Positions 26,032 to 34,776 are shown, counted from the first letter of the stretch. The stretch is 58,930 bases of DNA from a virus (IMGVR_UViG_3300021389_000024:1-58930); one strand, 5' to 3'. Numbers and translations: made by a program. The notes: a model not told the origin generated them from the sequence alone.

Positions 26032-27177
26032 TTAGTATGCAACGTCCAATCTAATGACACCAAAGTCTTCAACGCCACCATTGTAGTCGCTGTTAAACTT
26101 AGGCTTCTTAAGACCGAAGATTTTACCAATGGAGATACCATTTTGGTTACCATAGTCGAAAGTATCTTCAACTATTTGTGGTAGACCAATATCTGCCATA
26201 GCAAGAGCTTGAGCTCCACAGAATAAACAAGCAGAACCGTTGACATCAGCGTCAGCGCCCCATTTGTATCCAGCAGAACCGGCATTTGAAGATGTTCCAG
26301 TAGTTGCATTAGCAGTGTTAAACACATGTCTAAACTCATGGACCATAATACCGTCAACCATTAGACTTGAAGAACCAGCGAACAAGCTGTTGCTTGGTCC
26401 TCTGACTCCAGCATTTCTGACGTTAGCCAAGAAATCTGAATCAAGTTTAAGGTCAGCCATTACTTGAGGTGATACAAATAAATGATACATCTCATCTCCA
26501 CCTGCGCCTCTTACTCCACGGATGTAGTTGTCTTTAGCATAAGCTTTAAGAGCAACTAAACACTCGTAAGTAATGGTGTCAGCAGCTGCAACTGCAGTTA
26601 CGTCACCAGCAACAAGTTTACTAGTAGCATCCCATCTTCTATGTCTGTTAGAAGTTGGAGCTGTTACATCTGAACCAAAAGTCATGTCGCCAAGATTTTG
26701 TCCTGAAGTCAGAACAGGTCTCAAAGCACCACTGTTTTTGATTGTGTAAGAAATACCAGAAAGCGTTAAGAACGCTAATTGGTCAATACGATCTGCCATT
26801 GCATAAGCAAGTGCATCACGTGAGTTCTCACGGAAATTAACAACTGATTTTTGATCAGCTAATCTACCAGAAAGTCTATTAGCAAATCTCAATTGATCGA
26901 GTTGTACAACAATGTCGTAGGCTCTTAAGGTCTCTTCATTACCTTCTAAGGTGTTGTCTCCAACGATACCGTCACCAGTCATGTCAGCTAAAAGTGTTAA
27001 TACAGCTCTAGCTCCTTTTTCTGATTGAGTAAGTTCAGATATTCTCTGAACCATAGCATTAGATCCGCTACCTGCGAATTGGTTAATGAAGGACATATTC
27101 CTAGCGACACGCCAAAAATCACGTGACCAGATAGTTAATTGTTCGCTGGTCAACGCGCTAAAGTTTGTGTTAGCCAT
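26032..27177 (-). CDS. Major capsid protein (N4 gp56-like)
   Basis: 381 aa from ATG 27177, chosen because GGAGG lies eight bases upstream; a longer TTG start adds only five residues. The segment VLTLLADMTGDGIVGDNTLEGNEETL, then VQLDQLRFANRLSGRLADQKSVVNFRENSRDAL, is the conserved N4 gp56-type capsid signature. The fold should be HK97-like. It sits between the scaffold and the adaptor genes and is followed at once by a strong terminator, as expected for the most abundant virion protein. Confidence 0.9.
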   Translation of the reverse strand: MANTNFSALTSEQLTIWSRDFWRVARNMSFINQFAGSGSNAMVQRISELTQSEKGARAVLTLLADMTGDGIVGDNTLEGNEETLRAYDIVVQLDQLRFANRLSGRLADQKSVVNFRENSRDALAYAMADRIDQLAFLTLSGISYTIKNSGALRPVLTSGQNLGDMTFGSDVTAPTSNRHRRWDATSKLVAGDVTAVAAADTITYECLVALKAYAKDNYIRGVRGAGGDEMYHLFVSPQVMADLKLDSDFLANVRNAGVRGPSNSLFAGSSSLMVDGIMVHEFRHVFNTANATTGTSSNAGSAGYKWGADADVNGSACLFCGAQALAMADIGLPQIVEDTFDYGNQNGISIGKIFGLKKPKFNSDYNGGVEDFGVIRLDVAY

Positions 27178-27229
27178 TGGGCTATCCTCCAAAAAAAATA
27201 ATACCTAGCCAACTTATTGGAGCGGCTAT

Positions 27230-27340
27230 TTACCCGTATACCCTTTTTCGTTGGGGAGACGCTTTCATAGTTTTACGAACATGACCTCGATCAGTTTTAC
27301 GCCGTGACAGGCGAAAACGTTTTTTAGTGGAACGACCCAC
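27230..27340 (-). CDS. Possible basic micro-protein (36 aa) between scaffold and capsid genes
   Basis: An open frame with a GTG start at 27340 and TAA at 27230 encodes 36 aa, 16 of them Lys, Arg or His (TKKRFRLSRRKTDRGH near the start, QRKRVYG at the end). The rest of the 27178-27386 gap has no other frame. Codon use is CGN-rich, unlike the AGA-rich genes around it. No good SD precedes the GTG, so the start is uncertain. It could be a tiny DNA-binding or scaffold-related head protein, or chance. Confidence 0.42.
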   Translation of the reverse strand: MGRSTKKRFRLSRRKTDRGHVRKTMKASPQRKRVYG

Positions 27341-27386
27341 ACTAATTATCGTATTAGTACCGAATTCTTATATCTTATACCAAGCC

Positions 27387-28454
27387 TTAACCAAAGTCAC
27401 CACGCATTCTGCGCAATGTTTCGGCTGGAAGAGCATCAAACTCTTCACTTGATAACAGCGATAAATCTATTTTCTTTTCTGTTTTGCTCTCACCTTTCAT
27501 TGCAGGTGGTTGAGCATCAGCAGCTTTTAATTTTTTAGTTACATTAGCCACTTGTTGTTTTTCTTGGGCCGTTGTATCTACTTTTTTAGTTGGGTTTTCA
27601 ACTGCCGGATTTAGTAATTCTGGTTTTTGAGCTGCAATTGTGTATTGAGTAGCTTTTCCTAATGCATCTGCAGGTGAATAACCTTGAGACATAAAAGCAT
27701 CTCGCAATTCAACTACCTCTGCTTGCAAATTAGCATCAAAAGAAGGGTCATTTTCACTTAACATAGGGTAAGTAGCCTCAATTTCAGCTGCTTTTGCTTG
27801 TAATTCAGTCATTTCTTGACTTTGTTGCACTGTTTGACCCATTTTTGCTTGTACTTCAAACATAAATTGGTCTTTTTCAGCTTGTCTTATCTGATTTCTT
27901 AACTCTACGGCCTTTTCAGTCTCTCCATTAAGCACTAAATCCTGATATTCAACTTCTTTTGCATCAAAATCATACTCTGGAGCGTTTTCTGCGGCAGCTT
28001 TTTCAGCTGCAGTAGCTTCTTCTAGCTTTTTTTGCATAGCTTTGTTTTTTGCTAACACTTCATCAAGCCTAGACTTAGGCACCATAGGCGCTTTTACTTT
28101 TTCTTGCTCGTCAAGGCTTTGCTCGCTTCCTTCAACTGCTGGAATATCTGGTTGTGGAGTTGACTCGCTGTCTTCAACCACTCCTTCTTCGCTAATATCT
28201 TCTGGTTCAACTGCTTCTTCTTCTTTAGCTTCTGGTTCTGGTTCTTCCGCAACAGCCTCTTCTTCTGGAGCGGCGTCAACTTCCTGTTCGACTTCTTCAT
28301 TTTCTGCTTCCTCCTCTGGAGCATCTTCTTCAAAATTCAAATCTACTTCAAATGGTTTTGCGTCTTCTTCCGAAACTGCATCTGCCCCCGGCATTACATC
28401 CATAACTAGATCGTCTTTTGCTTCCGTATTATCTTGTTTTTTACTTTTAGCCAT
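27387..28454 (-). CDS. Scaffolding protein
   Basis: 355 aa, very acidic in its first 130 residues (long Glu, Ala and Pro runs such as EEDAPEEEAENEEVEQEVD), then helical and Gln/Ala-rich, with a basic C-terminal end (RRMRGDFG) that could touch the capsid. Composition, length and position between portal and capsid genes are those of podovirus scaffolds such as T7 gp9. No protease motif is visible, so the scaffold is probably recycled, not digested. Confidence 0.85.
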   Translation of the reverse strand: MAKSKKQDNTEAKDDLVMDVMPGADAVSEEDAKPFEVDLNFEEDAPEEEAENEEVEQEVDAAPEEEAVAEEPEPEAKEEEAVEPEDISEEGVVEDSESTPQPDIPAVEGSEQSLDEQEKVKAPMVPKSRLDEVLAKNKAMQKKLEEATAAEKAAAENAPEYDFDAKEVEYQDLVLNGETEKAVELRNQIRQAEKDQFMFEVQAKMGQTVQQSQEMTELQAKAAEIEATYPMLSENDPSFDANLQAEVVELRDAFMSQGYSPADALGKATQYTIAAQKPELLNPAVENPTKKVDTTAQEKQQVANVTKKLKAADAQPPAMKGESKTEKKIDLSLLSSEEFDALPAETLRRMRGDFG

Positions 28455-28455
28455 T

Positions 28456-30567
28456 TTATTTACCTCCTGTAGGTTTCATGGCGGCGGTTGCAATTTTTGC
28501 AGCCGCTGCTGTTTGTGTTTGCTCGCTTCTTATCTGATTAGTCATCCCTGACAACCTTTCACGTAAGTCGAGTTCTTCCTTCTTCATTTGAAGTTTGCTT
28601 TGTAAATCCGCAACTCTAATTTGTGGATCACTTGAAGTGGATTGAGTTTTAGCCATATTTAGCTGTGCCTCAGAATTTAATCTTTGTACTTCTGCTTCTA
28701 ACTTAGCAATTTCAAGTTGTGTTGCTCTAATTGCAGCTTCTTGCTGGAATTGTTGTATCTGCATTTCAGCTTCAGTTGGAGGGTTCATACCCTCTGCTAT
28801 TCTAATTCTTTCTGCAATTTCACCTTTACGTGCTAAGTGTGAGTATTCAACAATTAAGTCATTTGGAATTGGCACTCCAACTTTTCTAAGTTCTATAGAC
28901 TCAGCAAATTGTGTTTCTTCAAAAGTATCTCTTGAAGGAGCATCTCCTATAACTACATCATATTCACCTAGAGTCAAATTATTAATAATCTGACCTTCTG
29001 GTGTTACTTGATTTACAACCATAGGTTGTTTTGGTTTCATTGGATTATTTTCATCAGTAATTTGTATAACCCTTTCTTCTGTGTAATAAGATTGTACTAA
29101 GTTTAAAATTCTTTCTGCTAAATACTGACGAGTCTTTCGTAAGTTATCTAATGGCACCTGTATCATTAACGCGCCACGAGTTTGTTTTTGTTGAATAGCA
29201 ATTCCAGATACTTCCGCCCCATCTGTACCTAACATTGCATCACTTATGCCGCTTATTTGTTTTATGTTAGCGGAAGCTTTTTGTGCAATTCTATCTAGAC
29301 CGGTGGGAATCTGGTTTGGCGGTATTTTACCAGGGGGAGTACTACCGCGATTAAACTCGAGTACTAAACCAGTTTCCGCACCGTGTTCTTCTAAATCATC
29401 TGCATTCATTCCAGTTAAAGAACCTGACTCTACAATCCAACCACTATTAGCAGTTGTATTAACTATATGTAGTTCTTGAGATGAAATTTTGTTTAGTTGT
29501 TCTTGGGGTGAAATTAAATTTCTAACCATTCCAAAAGGTTTACCCCTTCTAAAATACGGAAAGTAAGGTACTAAAGTAAAATGGTCATAGGGAGACCAAT
29601 CATCGTGCAATACAACAGTGTCAGCAGTTACTGTCCAACGGACTTTTTTAACCATTTTTTCTGTTATATATAAACCGTAGTCATCTGCAAATTTTTTCTT
29701 TTTGCGTTCCCCCCAATTATAAGGTACGGGCCTTTTATCGCCTGTTACTGGGTCAACATAAAACATACATTTCTTTAATTTATAATGTTGTCTTTCTATA
29801 ACTCTAATTGACCGTAAAGCTCTAGCTTCGTCTGGATTATTTGGATAATGATTTGTAGAGCCTTCATAGTCCCCTTTTGTATCCCCGTAAGTTTCATCTT
29901 CAAACTCCATAGAATCTGCACCAAGTGTAGAACCTACTTCAGCAATCATACGCAACTTATCTGCTTTGTCTTGCCCATAAGTCTCTTCTATTTCTTCTAG
30001 GCTCATCCACTTGCTTTCAAAAATTTCATTCCAAGTTTTTGGATCATATTCTTTAGCATCTGGGTCAATTAAAATATCTAGGGGATCTTTTTGTGTAATT
30101 CTAACTTCACCTTTTACATGATCAGAAAAATCTATACGGACATCAAACCAACCCCGGTCTTGAATTAAGCCGTCAGCAAAAACCTGGCCCTCTACCCATT
30201 CTAATTTATTATTATCAGAAATTTGCATGTACAGTTTTGTTAAGGTATCGGAAATTTCCTGGACACCAGAACCACGAGGTTTAAATTGTACATCTGCTCT
30301 TCGCGTACTTTGTTCGCCAAGAACTGTGTTAACTGTAGGTAAAATTGTGTTGATTGTTAATGCTGGTCGACCCTGATCGTCAAGCGCTGCTATGTCAGCT
30401 TCGTCCCATTGTTCCCCTCTATAAAAGGCATCGCATTTTTTTGCTGTATCAATATATTCTTCATGGCCGCTGTCGCGTGCTCGTGTGTAACACTCCCATT
30501 GACGTTTTGCAAGGGTTAAGGATTCAGCTTCACTTAGCTTCTTTTTTTTATTTTTGTACTCTGCCAT
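28456..30567 (-). CDS. Portal protein (P22-like family)
   Basis: 703 aa. The N-terminus DTAKKCDAFYRGEQWDEADI, then RPALTINTILPTVNTVLGEQ, is the signature of P22/N4-like portals. Further signatures include PFGMVRNLISPQEQLNKISS and the helical barrel region QQKQTRGALMIQVPLDNLRKTRQYLAERIL. A C-terminal coiled coil (residues ~600-680) is typical of this family's barrel. It sits at the unique capsid vertex and threads DNA during packaging. TerL and portal share a one-base overlap. Confidence 0.92.
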   Translation of the reverse strand: MAEYKNKKKKLSEAESLTLAKRQWECYTRARDSGHEEYIDTAKKCDAFYRGEQWDEADIAALDDQGRPALTINTILPTVNTVLGEQSTRRADVQFKPRGSGVQEISDTLTKLYMQISDNNKLEWVEGQVFADGLIQDRGWFDVRIDFSDHVKGEVRITQKDPLDILIDPDAKEYDPKTWNEIFESKWMSLEEIEETYGQDKADKLRMIAEVGSTLGADSMEFEDETYGDTKGDYEGSTNHYPNNPDEARALRSIRVIERQHYKLKKCMFYVDPVTGDKRPVPYNWGERKKKKFADDYGLYITEKMVKKVRWTVTADTVVLHDDWSPYDHFTLVPYFPYFRRGKPFGMVRNLISPQEQLNKISSQELHIVNTTANSGWIVESGSLTGMNADDLEEHGAETGLVLEFNRGSTPPGKIPPNQIPTGLDRIAQKASANIKQISGISDAMLGTDGAEVSGIAIQQKQTRGALMIQVPLDNLRKTRQYLAERILNLVQSYYTEERVIQITDENNPMKPKQPMVVNQVTPEGQIINNLTLGEYDVVIGDAPSRDTFEETQFAESIELRKVGVPIPNDLIVEYSHLARKGEIAERIRIAEGMNPPTEAEMQIQQFQQEAAIRATQLEIAKLEAEVQRLNSEAQLNMAKTQSTSSDPQIRVADLQSKLQMKKEELDLRERLSGMTNQIRSEQTQTAAAAKIATAAMKPTGGK

Positions 30568-32213
30568 TAAGCGCTCATTGATGATTTACGTTTTCCATCT
30601 TTTACTAAATGTTTTAATCCATCTCTCCACGACGGAACATGCTCAGGTCTTTCAAAAAATGTAGCAAATTCTGTCATCATTAAACCGATCCACGCCAAGG
30701 CATCCACCTGGTCGTCATGTGTACCATTTGGAAAACGTAATAGCTCTGCAACCATTGGTCCAGTCCAAACAGCATCTTGTGGAAAGTATACCATACCTTG
30801 TTGCATTCTACCCTGGATTGCTCGTGCACGTAACTCCTTATCTCGCCTACCAACTTTTAAGTCTTTAAAGTAAGCTTCAGATAGGCCCCGCTCTCTTGTT
30901 CTTTTTTCTAGAAACGGCCCCAGGGCCATCTCAATATGACCTCTTTCTATTCCCACTATACCCGGACGCCATAGTTCGTACAAGTCTAAAATTTGTTCTA
31001 CTAATTCAAAGCCATCGTACTTACCGCGAACGACGTCAACAACAAATAAATTATCGTATTCATCGACACCGACAACAATACCAACTGAGTAATCGTTCCG
31101 GTCACGCTGTCCGATCGCAAGATCCCACGCGCAGTAGTAACGAAGTTTTGAAGTATCGATTTCATCGAAGTCATAATATGCGATCATGTCGCGGTTAAAG
31201 TAATCGCCTTCGTCAGATACTGGATTCTGTTGGTATAGAGCAGACCAATCGCGCGGGCCGATGGCTTTCCTTATCTGCTCGAGAGCGTCCACATTATATC
31301 TCTCTGGGTGTAAACTTTCACCTGTTTTCCTAAAATTTTCGTCTTCTTCTGCAATGGCTGGGTAGCGAATGACTTCCCATTCATCTGCGCCTTCTTCTGC
31401 TTGGGTCAACAAGCGACCGGCCAGGTCGTCGTCGTGCCAACGCGTAAGAATTACAAGTATGCCTCCACCTGGGGATAACCTTGTATAAGCTGTGGATGTA
31501 TACCAATCCCAGGTCGCATCTCTGTTATTATCAGATTCTGCATCTTCTCTGTTTTTTACTGGATCATCTATCACCATTACGTGCGCACCTTTACCAGTAA
31601 TACCACCACCAACACCCGCTGCTACATAACCGCCGCCTTGAGTCGTTTGCCATGATTCTACTGACTGAGAATCTTTATCTAGTCTAGATTTTTCAAACAC
31701 ATTTTTGTATACTGGTTCTCTAAGCAGTTGACGTACTTTTCGTGAAAAGTTCATAGCCAAAGAGCCTGAATAAGAACAACTTATAAACTCATGCTCGGGA
31801 TGCCGGCCCAAGTGCCAGGCAGGGAAAGCAATACTAGCTAACGTAGATTTACCATGTCGAGGTGGCATAAAGAGCATCAGTCTTGGTGATTCTTTATTCG
31901 CAACCTGTTCGCTAAATTTCTCTAGTCGTTGACAAATATCTTTGTGTACCCAACCTGCTTGATAGTCTGTATTAAATCGTTCAACAAATGGGAGTAATCT
32001 TTTACGTGCTAAGACTCTTTTCGCTAATTCTTGTTCTGCTTTTGCTTGAGCAGAAAGTTCTGCTTTTTTTGACTTCTGATCAGTCAGTTTTTGGGGCTCG
32101 GGTATTGCTTCAACTTCGTCAGCTCGACAGTATACGCAAATTTCGTCAATAAGAACTAAGTTCTCCGGATAGAGCCCGCGACATCTTTTACATTCAGTCT
32201 TCGTTACTTCCAT
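30567..32213 (-). CDS. Terminase large subunit
   Basis: 548 aa from ATG 32213 (GGAG five bases upstream; a longer TTG start is less likely). A zinc ribbon opens the protein (Cys8, Cys11, Cys26, Cys29). The ATPase follows: Walker A PPRHGKST, Walker B VMVIDDP, motif LVILTRWHDDDLAGRLL. The nuclease has CAWDLAIGQRDRNDYS with catalytic Asp, a second acidic site near GIERGHIE, and THDDQVDALAW. It packages DNA and cuts it at the end. The gene overlaps TerS by 20 bases. Confidence 0.93.
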   Translation of the reverse strand: MEVTKTECKRCRGLYPENLVLIDEICVYCRADEVEAIPEPQKLTDQKSKKAELSAQAKAEQELAKRVLARKRLLPFVERFNTDYQAGWVHKDICQRLEKFSEQVANKESPRLMLFMPPRHGKSTLASIAFPAWHLGRHPEHEFISCSYSGSLAMNFSRKVRQLLREPVYKNVFEKSRLDKDSQSVESWQTTQGGGYVAAGVGGGITGKGAHVMVIDDPVKNREDAESDNNRDATWDWYTSTAYTRLSPGGGILVILTRWHDDDLAGRLLTQAEEGADEWEVIRYPAIAEEDENFRKTGESLHPERYNVDALEQIRKAIGPRDWSALYQQNPVSDEGDYFNRDMIAYYDFDEIDTSKLRYYCAWDLAIGQRDRNDYSVGIVVGVDEYDNLFVVDVVRGKYDGFELVEQILDLYELWRPGIVGIERGHIEMALGPFLEKRTRERGLSEAYFKDLKVGRRDKELRARAIQGRMQQGMVYFPQDAVWTGPMVAELLRFPNGTHDDQVDALAWIGLMMTEFATFFERPEHVPSWRDGLKHLVKDGKRKSSMSA

Positions 32214-32715
32214 CTGGCTCCAAGTAGTTCGTATCGTTACCGGCAAGTTTCAAAAGTTGCGCATCAGTTAATTTTTCTAACTGTTCTACTTTCTCTACAT
32301 TTATATTAATCATGGTTGCTTGTTCAGGAATGTGTAGACCGTGGAGCTTGCACAACGAATCAACAACGTTCTTTTCTTCCGTCGAGTTGGCTGCTTTTGA
32401 ATGAGCTTCTAAGTACATGCCAGTTGCTGTGTTCTTATCGAACTTTACCTCTTCGCGCATTTCATTACGTAGATAGGTTAGAGCTTTTTGCATTTTAGGA
32501 GTTTTGAATATTTGGTAAACACGGTCCATGTCCTTGTACCCCGCAGCACGTCCGGCGGCTGCTTTGCTCATTCCCCTTAGATGAAACAAAACCAGCCGCT
32601 CTTCCTGAACCGAAAGCTCGTTAAGTTGTAAACCGGCATAAGGCAGGTGAGATTGTAACTCAGTTCTATCTTGTTCGGTCATATCTGTGGGTCTATCTTC
32701 GTCTAGTAATCGCAT
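32194..32715 (-). CDS. Terminase small subunit
   Basis: 173 aa. A helix-turn-helix-like region is visible at ~40-75 (ERLVLFHLRGMSKAAAGRAAGYKD, then VYQIFKTPKMQKAL), followed by a helical oligomerisation part. This is the pattern of TerS proteins that read the pac or cos site. The position just before and overlapping TerL supports it. The C-terminus is acidic (YLEPDGSNED), possibly the TerL contact. Confidence 0.8.
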   Translation of the reverse strand: MRLLDEDRPTDMTEQDRTELQSHLPYAGLQLNELSVQEERLVLFHLRGMSKAAAGRAAGYKDMDRVYQIFKTPKMQKALTYLRNEMREEVKFDKNTATGMYLEAHSKAANSTEEKNVVDSLCKLHGLHIPEQATMININVEKVEQLEKLTDAQLLKLAGNDTNYLEPDGSNED

Positions 32716-32729
32716 GCTGAAAGATTATA

Positions 32730-33185
32730 TTAAAAATTTTCCTTGTGTGTAACTATATTTTTACACCACCAATATAATTCATCTTCTGTCATTGTATGCT
32801 TAATTAAGTTAACACGCCAACAAACGAGTTGAATGTTAGTTATCATGTATTCGATGTTGGGGTCAATTCTGTCAATTGAAACATTAGTATTGCGTTTTTC
32901 TCCACCCTTGTGCCACGTCATGATGATCCCGGACAACGCACAACGTCCGTCTTGTTTGTCCCATAAATCATTAAGTTGTTCTGGAGTTATTTCAAATAAC
33001 ATGCCCTCTTCCTTTTCTCTTGAGTACTTAAGTTGGTTCCATAAATTTTTTAAATATTTATATGGGCTTGAACTTTTGGCAATATTAGTAAGTGACAAAG
33101 CACAAGCTCTACACACCCTTCGATGATTCTCAAAGTCTTTTTTAGGTAGACTTTTTTCACACCTATCACATATTTTATCTGCCAT
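32730..33185 (-). CDS. HNH endonuclease
   Basis: 151 aa. The N-terminal half has CDRCEKSLP and CRACA zinc-knuckle pairs. The C-terminal half has CALSG, then VSIDRIDPNIEYMITNIQLVCWRVNLIKH, the HNH core with the Asp/His-type catalytic loop (the first His appears as Ser-Ile-Asp, so the site may be variant). It may assist TerL in cutting concatemers or be a free-standing homing-type nuclease. It is the first late gene, next to the divergent promoter region. Confidence 0.75.
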   Translation of the reverse strand: MADKICDRCEKSLPKKDFENHRRVCRACALSLTNIAKSSSPYKYLKNLWNQLKYSREKEEGMLFEITPEQLNDLWDKQDGRCALSGIIMTWHKGGEKRNTNVSIDRIDPNIEYMITNIQLVCWRVNLIKHTMTEDELYWWCKNIVTHKENF

Positions 33186-33437
33186 AATTTTTCTGTGAAA
33201 ATTTTTTAGTAAAAAAACTATACCATATCACGTTCTCCTCTTCTCCTCGTTGTGCATTCAAAGAGGTTATCCCCCGATCCCGATTTCTACATCCAGCGTT
33301 TAACTTTTAGAGCTTTGGAACCTTGTCCCAGAAAATTCAGCTCCTCGAGGCTCGGACCTGATCTCTATCTCTTTATGATTTATATAGATTAGAAACTTAA
33401 TTCTTCTCTATCTTTAGCTCATCGAGCGGGAGACATT
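33186..33437. promoter_or_regulatory. Divergent intergenic region between late and early genes
   Basis: 252 bases between the minus-strand HNH gene and the first plus-strand early gene. On the minus strand a TATAGT -10-like box with upstream TGG lies ~40 bases before the HNH start. On the plus strand a duplicated box (see next entry) lies 58 bases before the early gene. There is also a GAGCT / AGCTC inverted pair near 33308-33345. No gene is seen. Promoter calls are by eye only. Confidence 0.55.
33358..33379 (+). promoter_or_regulatory. Duplicated promoter-like box, copy 1
   Basis: A 22-base segment ending TATCTCTTTATGAT is identical to 34878-34899. TATGAT fits a host -10 box. Both copies lie just upstream of a plus-strand gene with little else shared around them. 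A shared early promoter or activator site is inferred. Confidence 0.55.
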
Positions 33438-33812
33438 ATGTCTGAATCAAAACAAGGTCGACGCCCTGACCTAAAACTGGGCCTTAAGCAACATACTCTT
33501 AACGGCTGGCAACCAGCTCCTGAGTATCTTAGCGTTAGCATCTACTTCAACGATGATGACCCAGCGTTCTTCGCTAAACTATCATCATTGGTAGAGACTG
33601 GCGGTATATCGCTAAGCGGGGACATCCATCCTCAAGTGAAACTCGTTGAATATTCTCAAGAGTATACAAACTGCTTTAACGGCAAAACTCAAAAGAATGA
33701 CGCAACGCGTAGAGCCTTTGCACCCAACGAATTAGTTGGCTATGTCAAAGTTCCTGAGAAAAAGGAATCTTCAGCACCTGCTGACGAGCAGAAAGAGTTG
33801 AGCTTCAAATGA
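33438..33812 (+). CDS. Early protein of unknown function
   Basis: 124 aa. The sequence has a central core (LSVSIYFNDDDPAFFAKLSSL, then GISLSGDIHPQVKLVEY) and a Lys/Glu/Ser-rich tail ending ELSFK. A nucleic-acid-binding (SSB-like) fold is possible from the strand pattern, but I do not recognise a family. It is the first gene of the plus-strand block, preceded by GGGAGACATT and the duplicated box. Its stop overlaps the next ATG as ATGA. Confidence 0.6.
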   Translation: MSESKQGRRPDLKLGLKQHTLNGWQPAPEYLSVSIYFNDDDPAFFAKLSSLVETGGISLSGDIHPQVKLVEYSQEYTNCFNGKTQKNDATRRAFAPNELVGYVKVPEKKESSAPADEQKELSFK

Positions 33813-34024
33813 GCCAGCTAGATAAACCTACATTCCTCAGAATCGTTCGCGATCTGGGGAGTTTAACTGCTAAAACAGCTAGCCTTACTATCATCGGTAC
33901 TGGCAAACTGCTTGGCGGTGCTCATACAGCTGTTGATAAATTAACTGCTTTAACCAAAGAAGGTTATAGATCACAGCGTTCGTTACCTGCAGAGTCTAGA
34001 TCGCAAGATATTGACAATGCTTGA
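33809..34024 (+). CDS. Small early protein of unknown function
   Basis: 71 aa, with a central stretch of moderate hydrophobicity (LTAKTASLTIIGTGKLLGGAHTAV) flanked by charged ends. It could be a membrane-associated or amphipathic protein. It is coupled to the upstream gene by ATGA and overlapped by the next. No family is recognised. Confidence 0.55.
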   Translation: MSQLDKPTFLRIVRDLGSLTAKTASLTIIGTGKLLGGAHTAVDKLTALTKEGYRSQRSLPAESRSQDIDNA

Positions 34025-34238
34025 ATATAAACCTTGGGGGGCTTCGGTCCCCCACGCTATTGGGGATACTACTATCACCTATATGTATGATGTATATTCA
34101 TATAGCTACTACTGCGGAAGACAGCGAGTTGTCGCTAGCTACCGAACCTTAGAACTAGCCTTAGATAAAATCAATAGGCTTAAGCAACAGGGGAGACATC
34201 CCCATTACAAACGGAGAATATTATGCTCTACACCTTAG
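34017..34238 (+). CDS. Small early protein, Tyr-rich
   Basis: 73 aa from ATG 34017 (a TTG two codons earlier is less likely). It is rich in Tyr and Ser (DVYSYSYYCGRQRVVASY), with a basic end. It overlaps the upstream gene by eight bases, typical of this operon. No family is recognised. The start is chosen because of overlap coupling. Confidence 0.5.
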   Translation: MLEYKPWGASVPHAIGDTTITYMYDVYSYSYYCGRQRVVASYRTLELALDKINRLKQQGRHPHYKRRILCSTP

Positions 34239-34327
34239 CATGTATCGCCTTATCCATGATGATCATTTCATGGACAGTTTCAGTTATCGCCCTGATAGCT
34301 GGCGTCTATTTTTTCACCAAAGCTTAA
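34223..34327 (+). CDS. Single-pass small membrane protein
   Basis: A 34-aa frame with a good SD (GGAGAATATT before ATG). Almost the whole product is a hydrophobic segment (LACIALSMMIISWTVSVIAL, then IAGVYFF), ending in TKA. Small membrane peptides of this type are common in phage early regions, but their roles are unknown. The frame overlaps the preceding gene by 16 bases. A strong terminator follows. Confidence 0.55.
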   Translation: MLYTLACIALSMMIISWTVSVIALIAGVYFFTKA

Positions 34328-34343
34328 TCAAGCATTCACATCG

Positions 34344-34364
34344 TATGGGGGGAATCCCCCCATA
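34344..34364. repeat. Perfect inverted repeat with G6/C6 arms
   Basis: TATGGGGGG and CCCCCCATA flank an AAT loop, followed directly by another C6 run at 34365-34370. It lies between the last small early gene and the terminator. It could be a hairpin in RNA or a protein site; the run of G could also favour G-rich structure. Its function is unknown. Confidence 0.6.
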
Positions 34365-34381
34365 CCCCCCTTAAAGCAAAT

Positions 34382-34410
34382 GTCGACGCAAGGCGTCGGC
34401 TTTTTTTATT
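34382..34410 (+). terminator. Rho-independent terminator ending the first early operon
   Basis: GTCGACGC and GCGTCGGC pair (eight bp, one G-T) around an AAG loop, followed by TTTTTTT. It lies 55 bases after the small membrane gene and just before the iteron region. Confidence 0.85.
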
Positions 34411-34487
34411 GAATGCTTCGTTCAACGTGTGCCCTACTACTATCATCACGTAGTGATGTGGACGGTGCTTGCACCACGGTGAGAAAA

Positions 34488-34776
34488 TGTTCCACATGTT
34501 CCACGCAAAAATCACCTTGTGGAACAAGTATGTGGAACACAACTTTAGTTGCAACCACGGGTGTTCAACGTGTGCTAGCACCGAAATGTTCCAATGTTCC
34601 ATCAAAAACAGAACTTGCGTAAGACTGACCGTCGACCGTTGTTATTTGTTCTTTAATTTTGTTAACCAAAAAGTACTGGAACACATGGAACATTTCCCAT
34701 TTATCCAGTAACCAAGCACCTTTCGCGTGTTCCACGAGGCCCATTTTACGTGGAACATTGTGGAACACGTGGAACA
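34488..34776. repeat. Iteron array, candidate replication origin or operator cluster
   Basis: Twelve copies of TGTTCCAN (both strands) lie within 289 bases. Plus-strand copies start at 34488, 34497, 34587, 34595 and 34728. Minus-strand copies lie at 34519, 34532, 34676, 34685, 34750, 34760 and 34769. Eight are exact TGTTCCAC. Several pairs are 8-10 bases apart, near one helical turn. A further TGTTCAAC at 34562 is a near match. An AT-rich stretch lies at 34638-34676. The 34411-34924 interval shows only overlapping low-quality frames on both strands, so it is judged non-coding. Confidence 0.75.
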
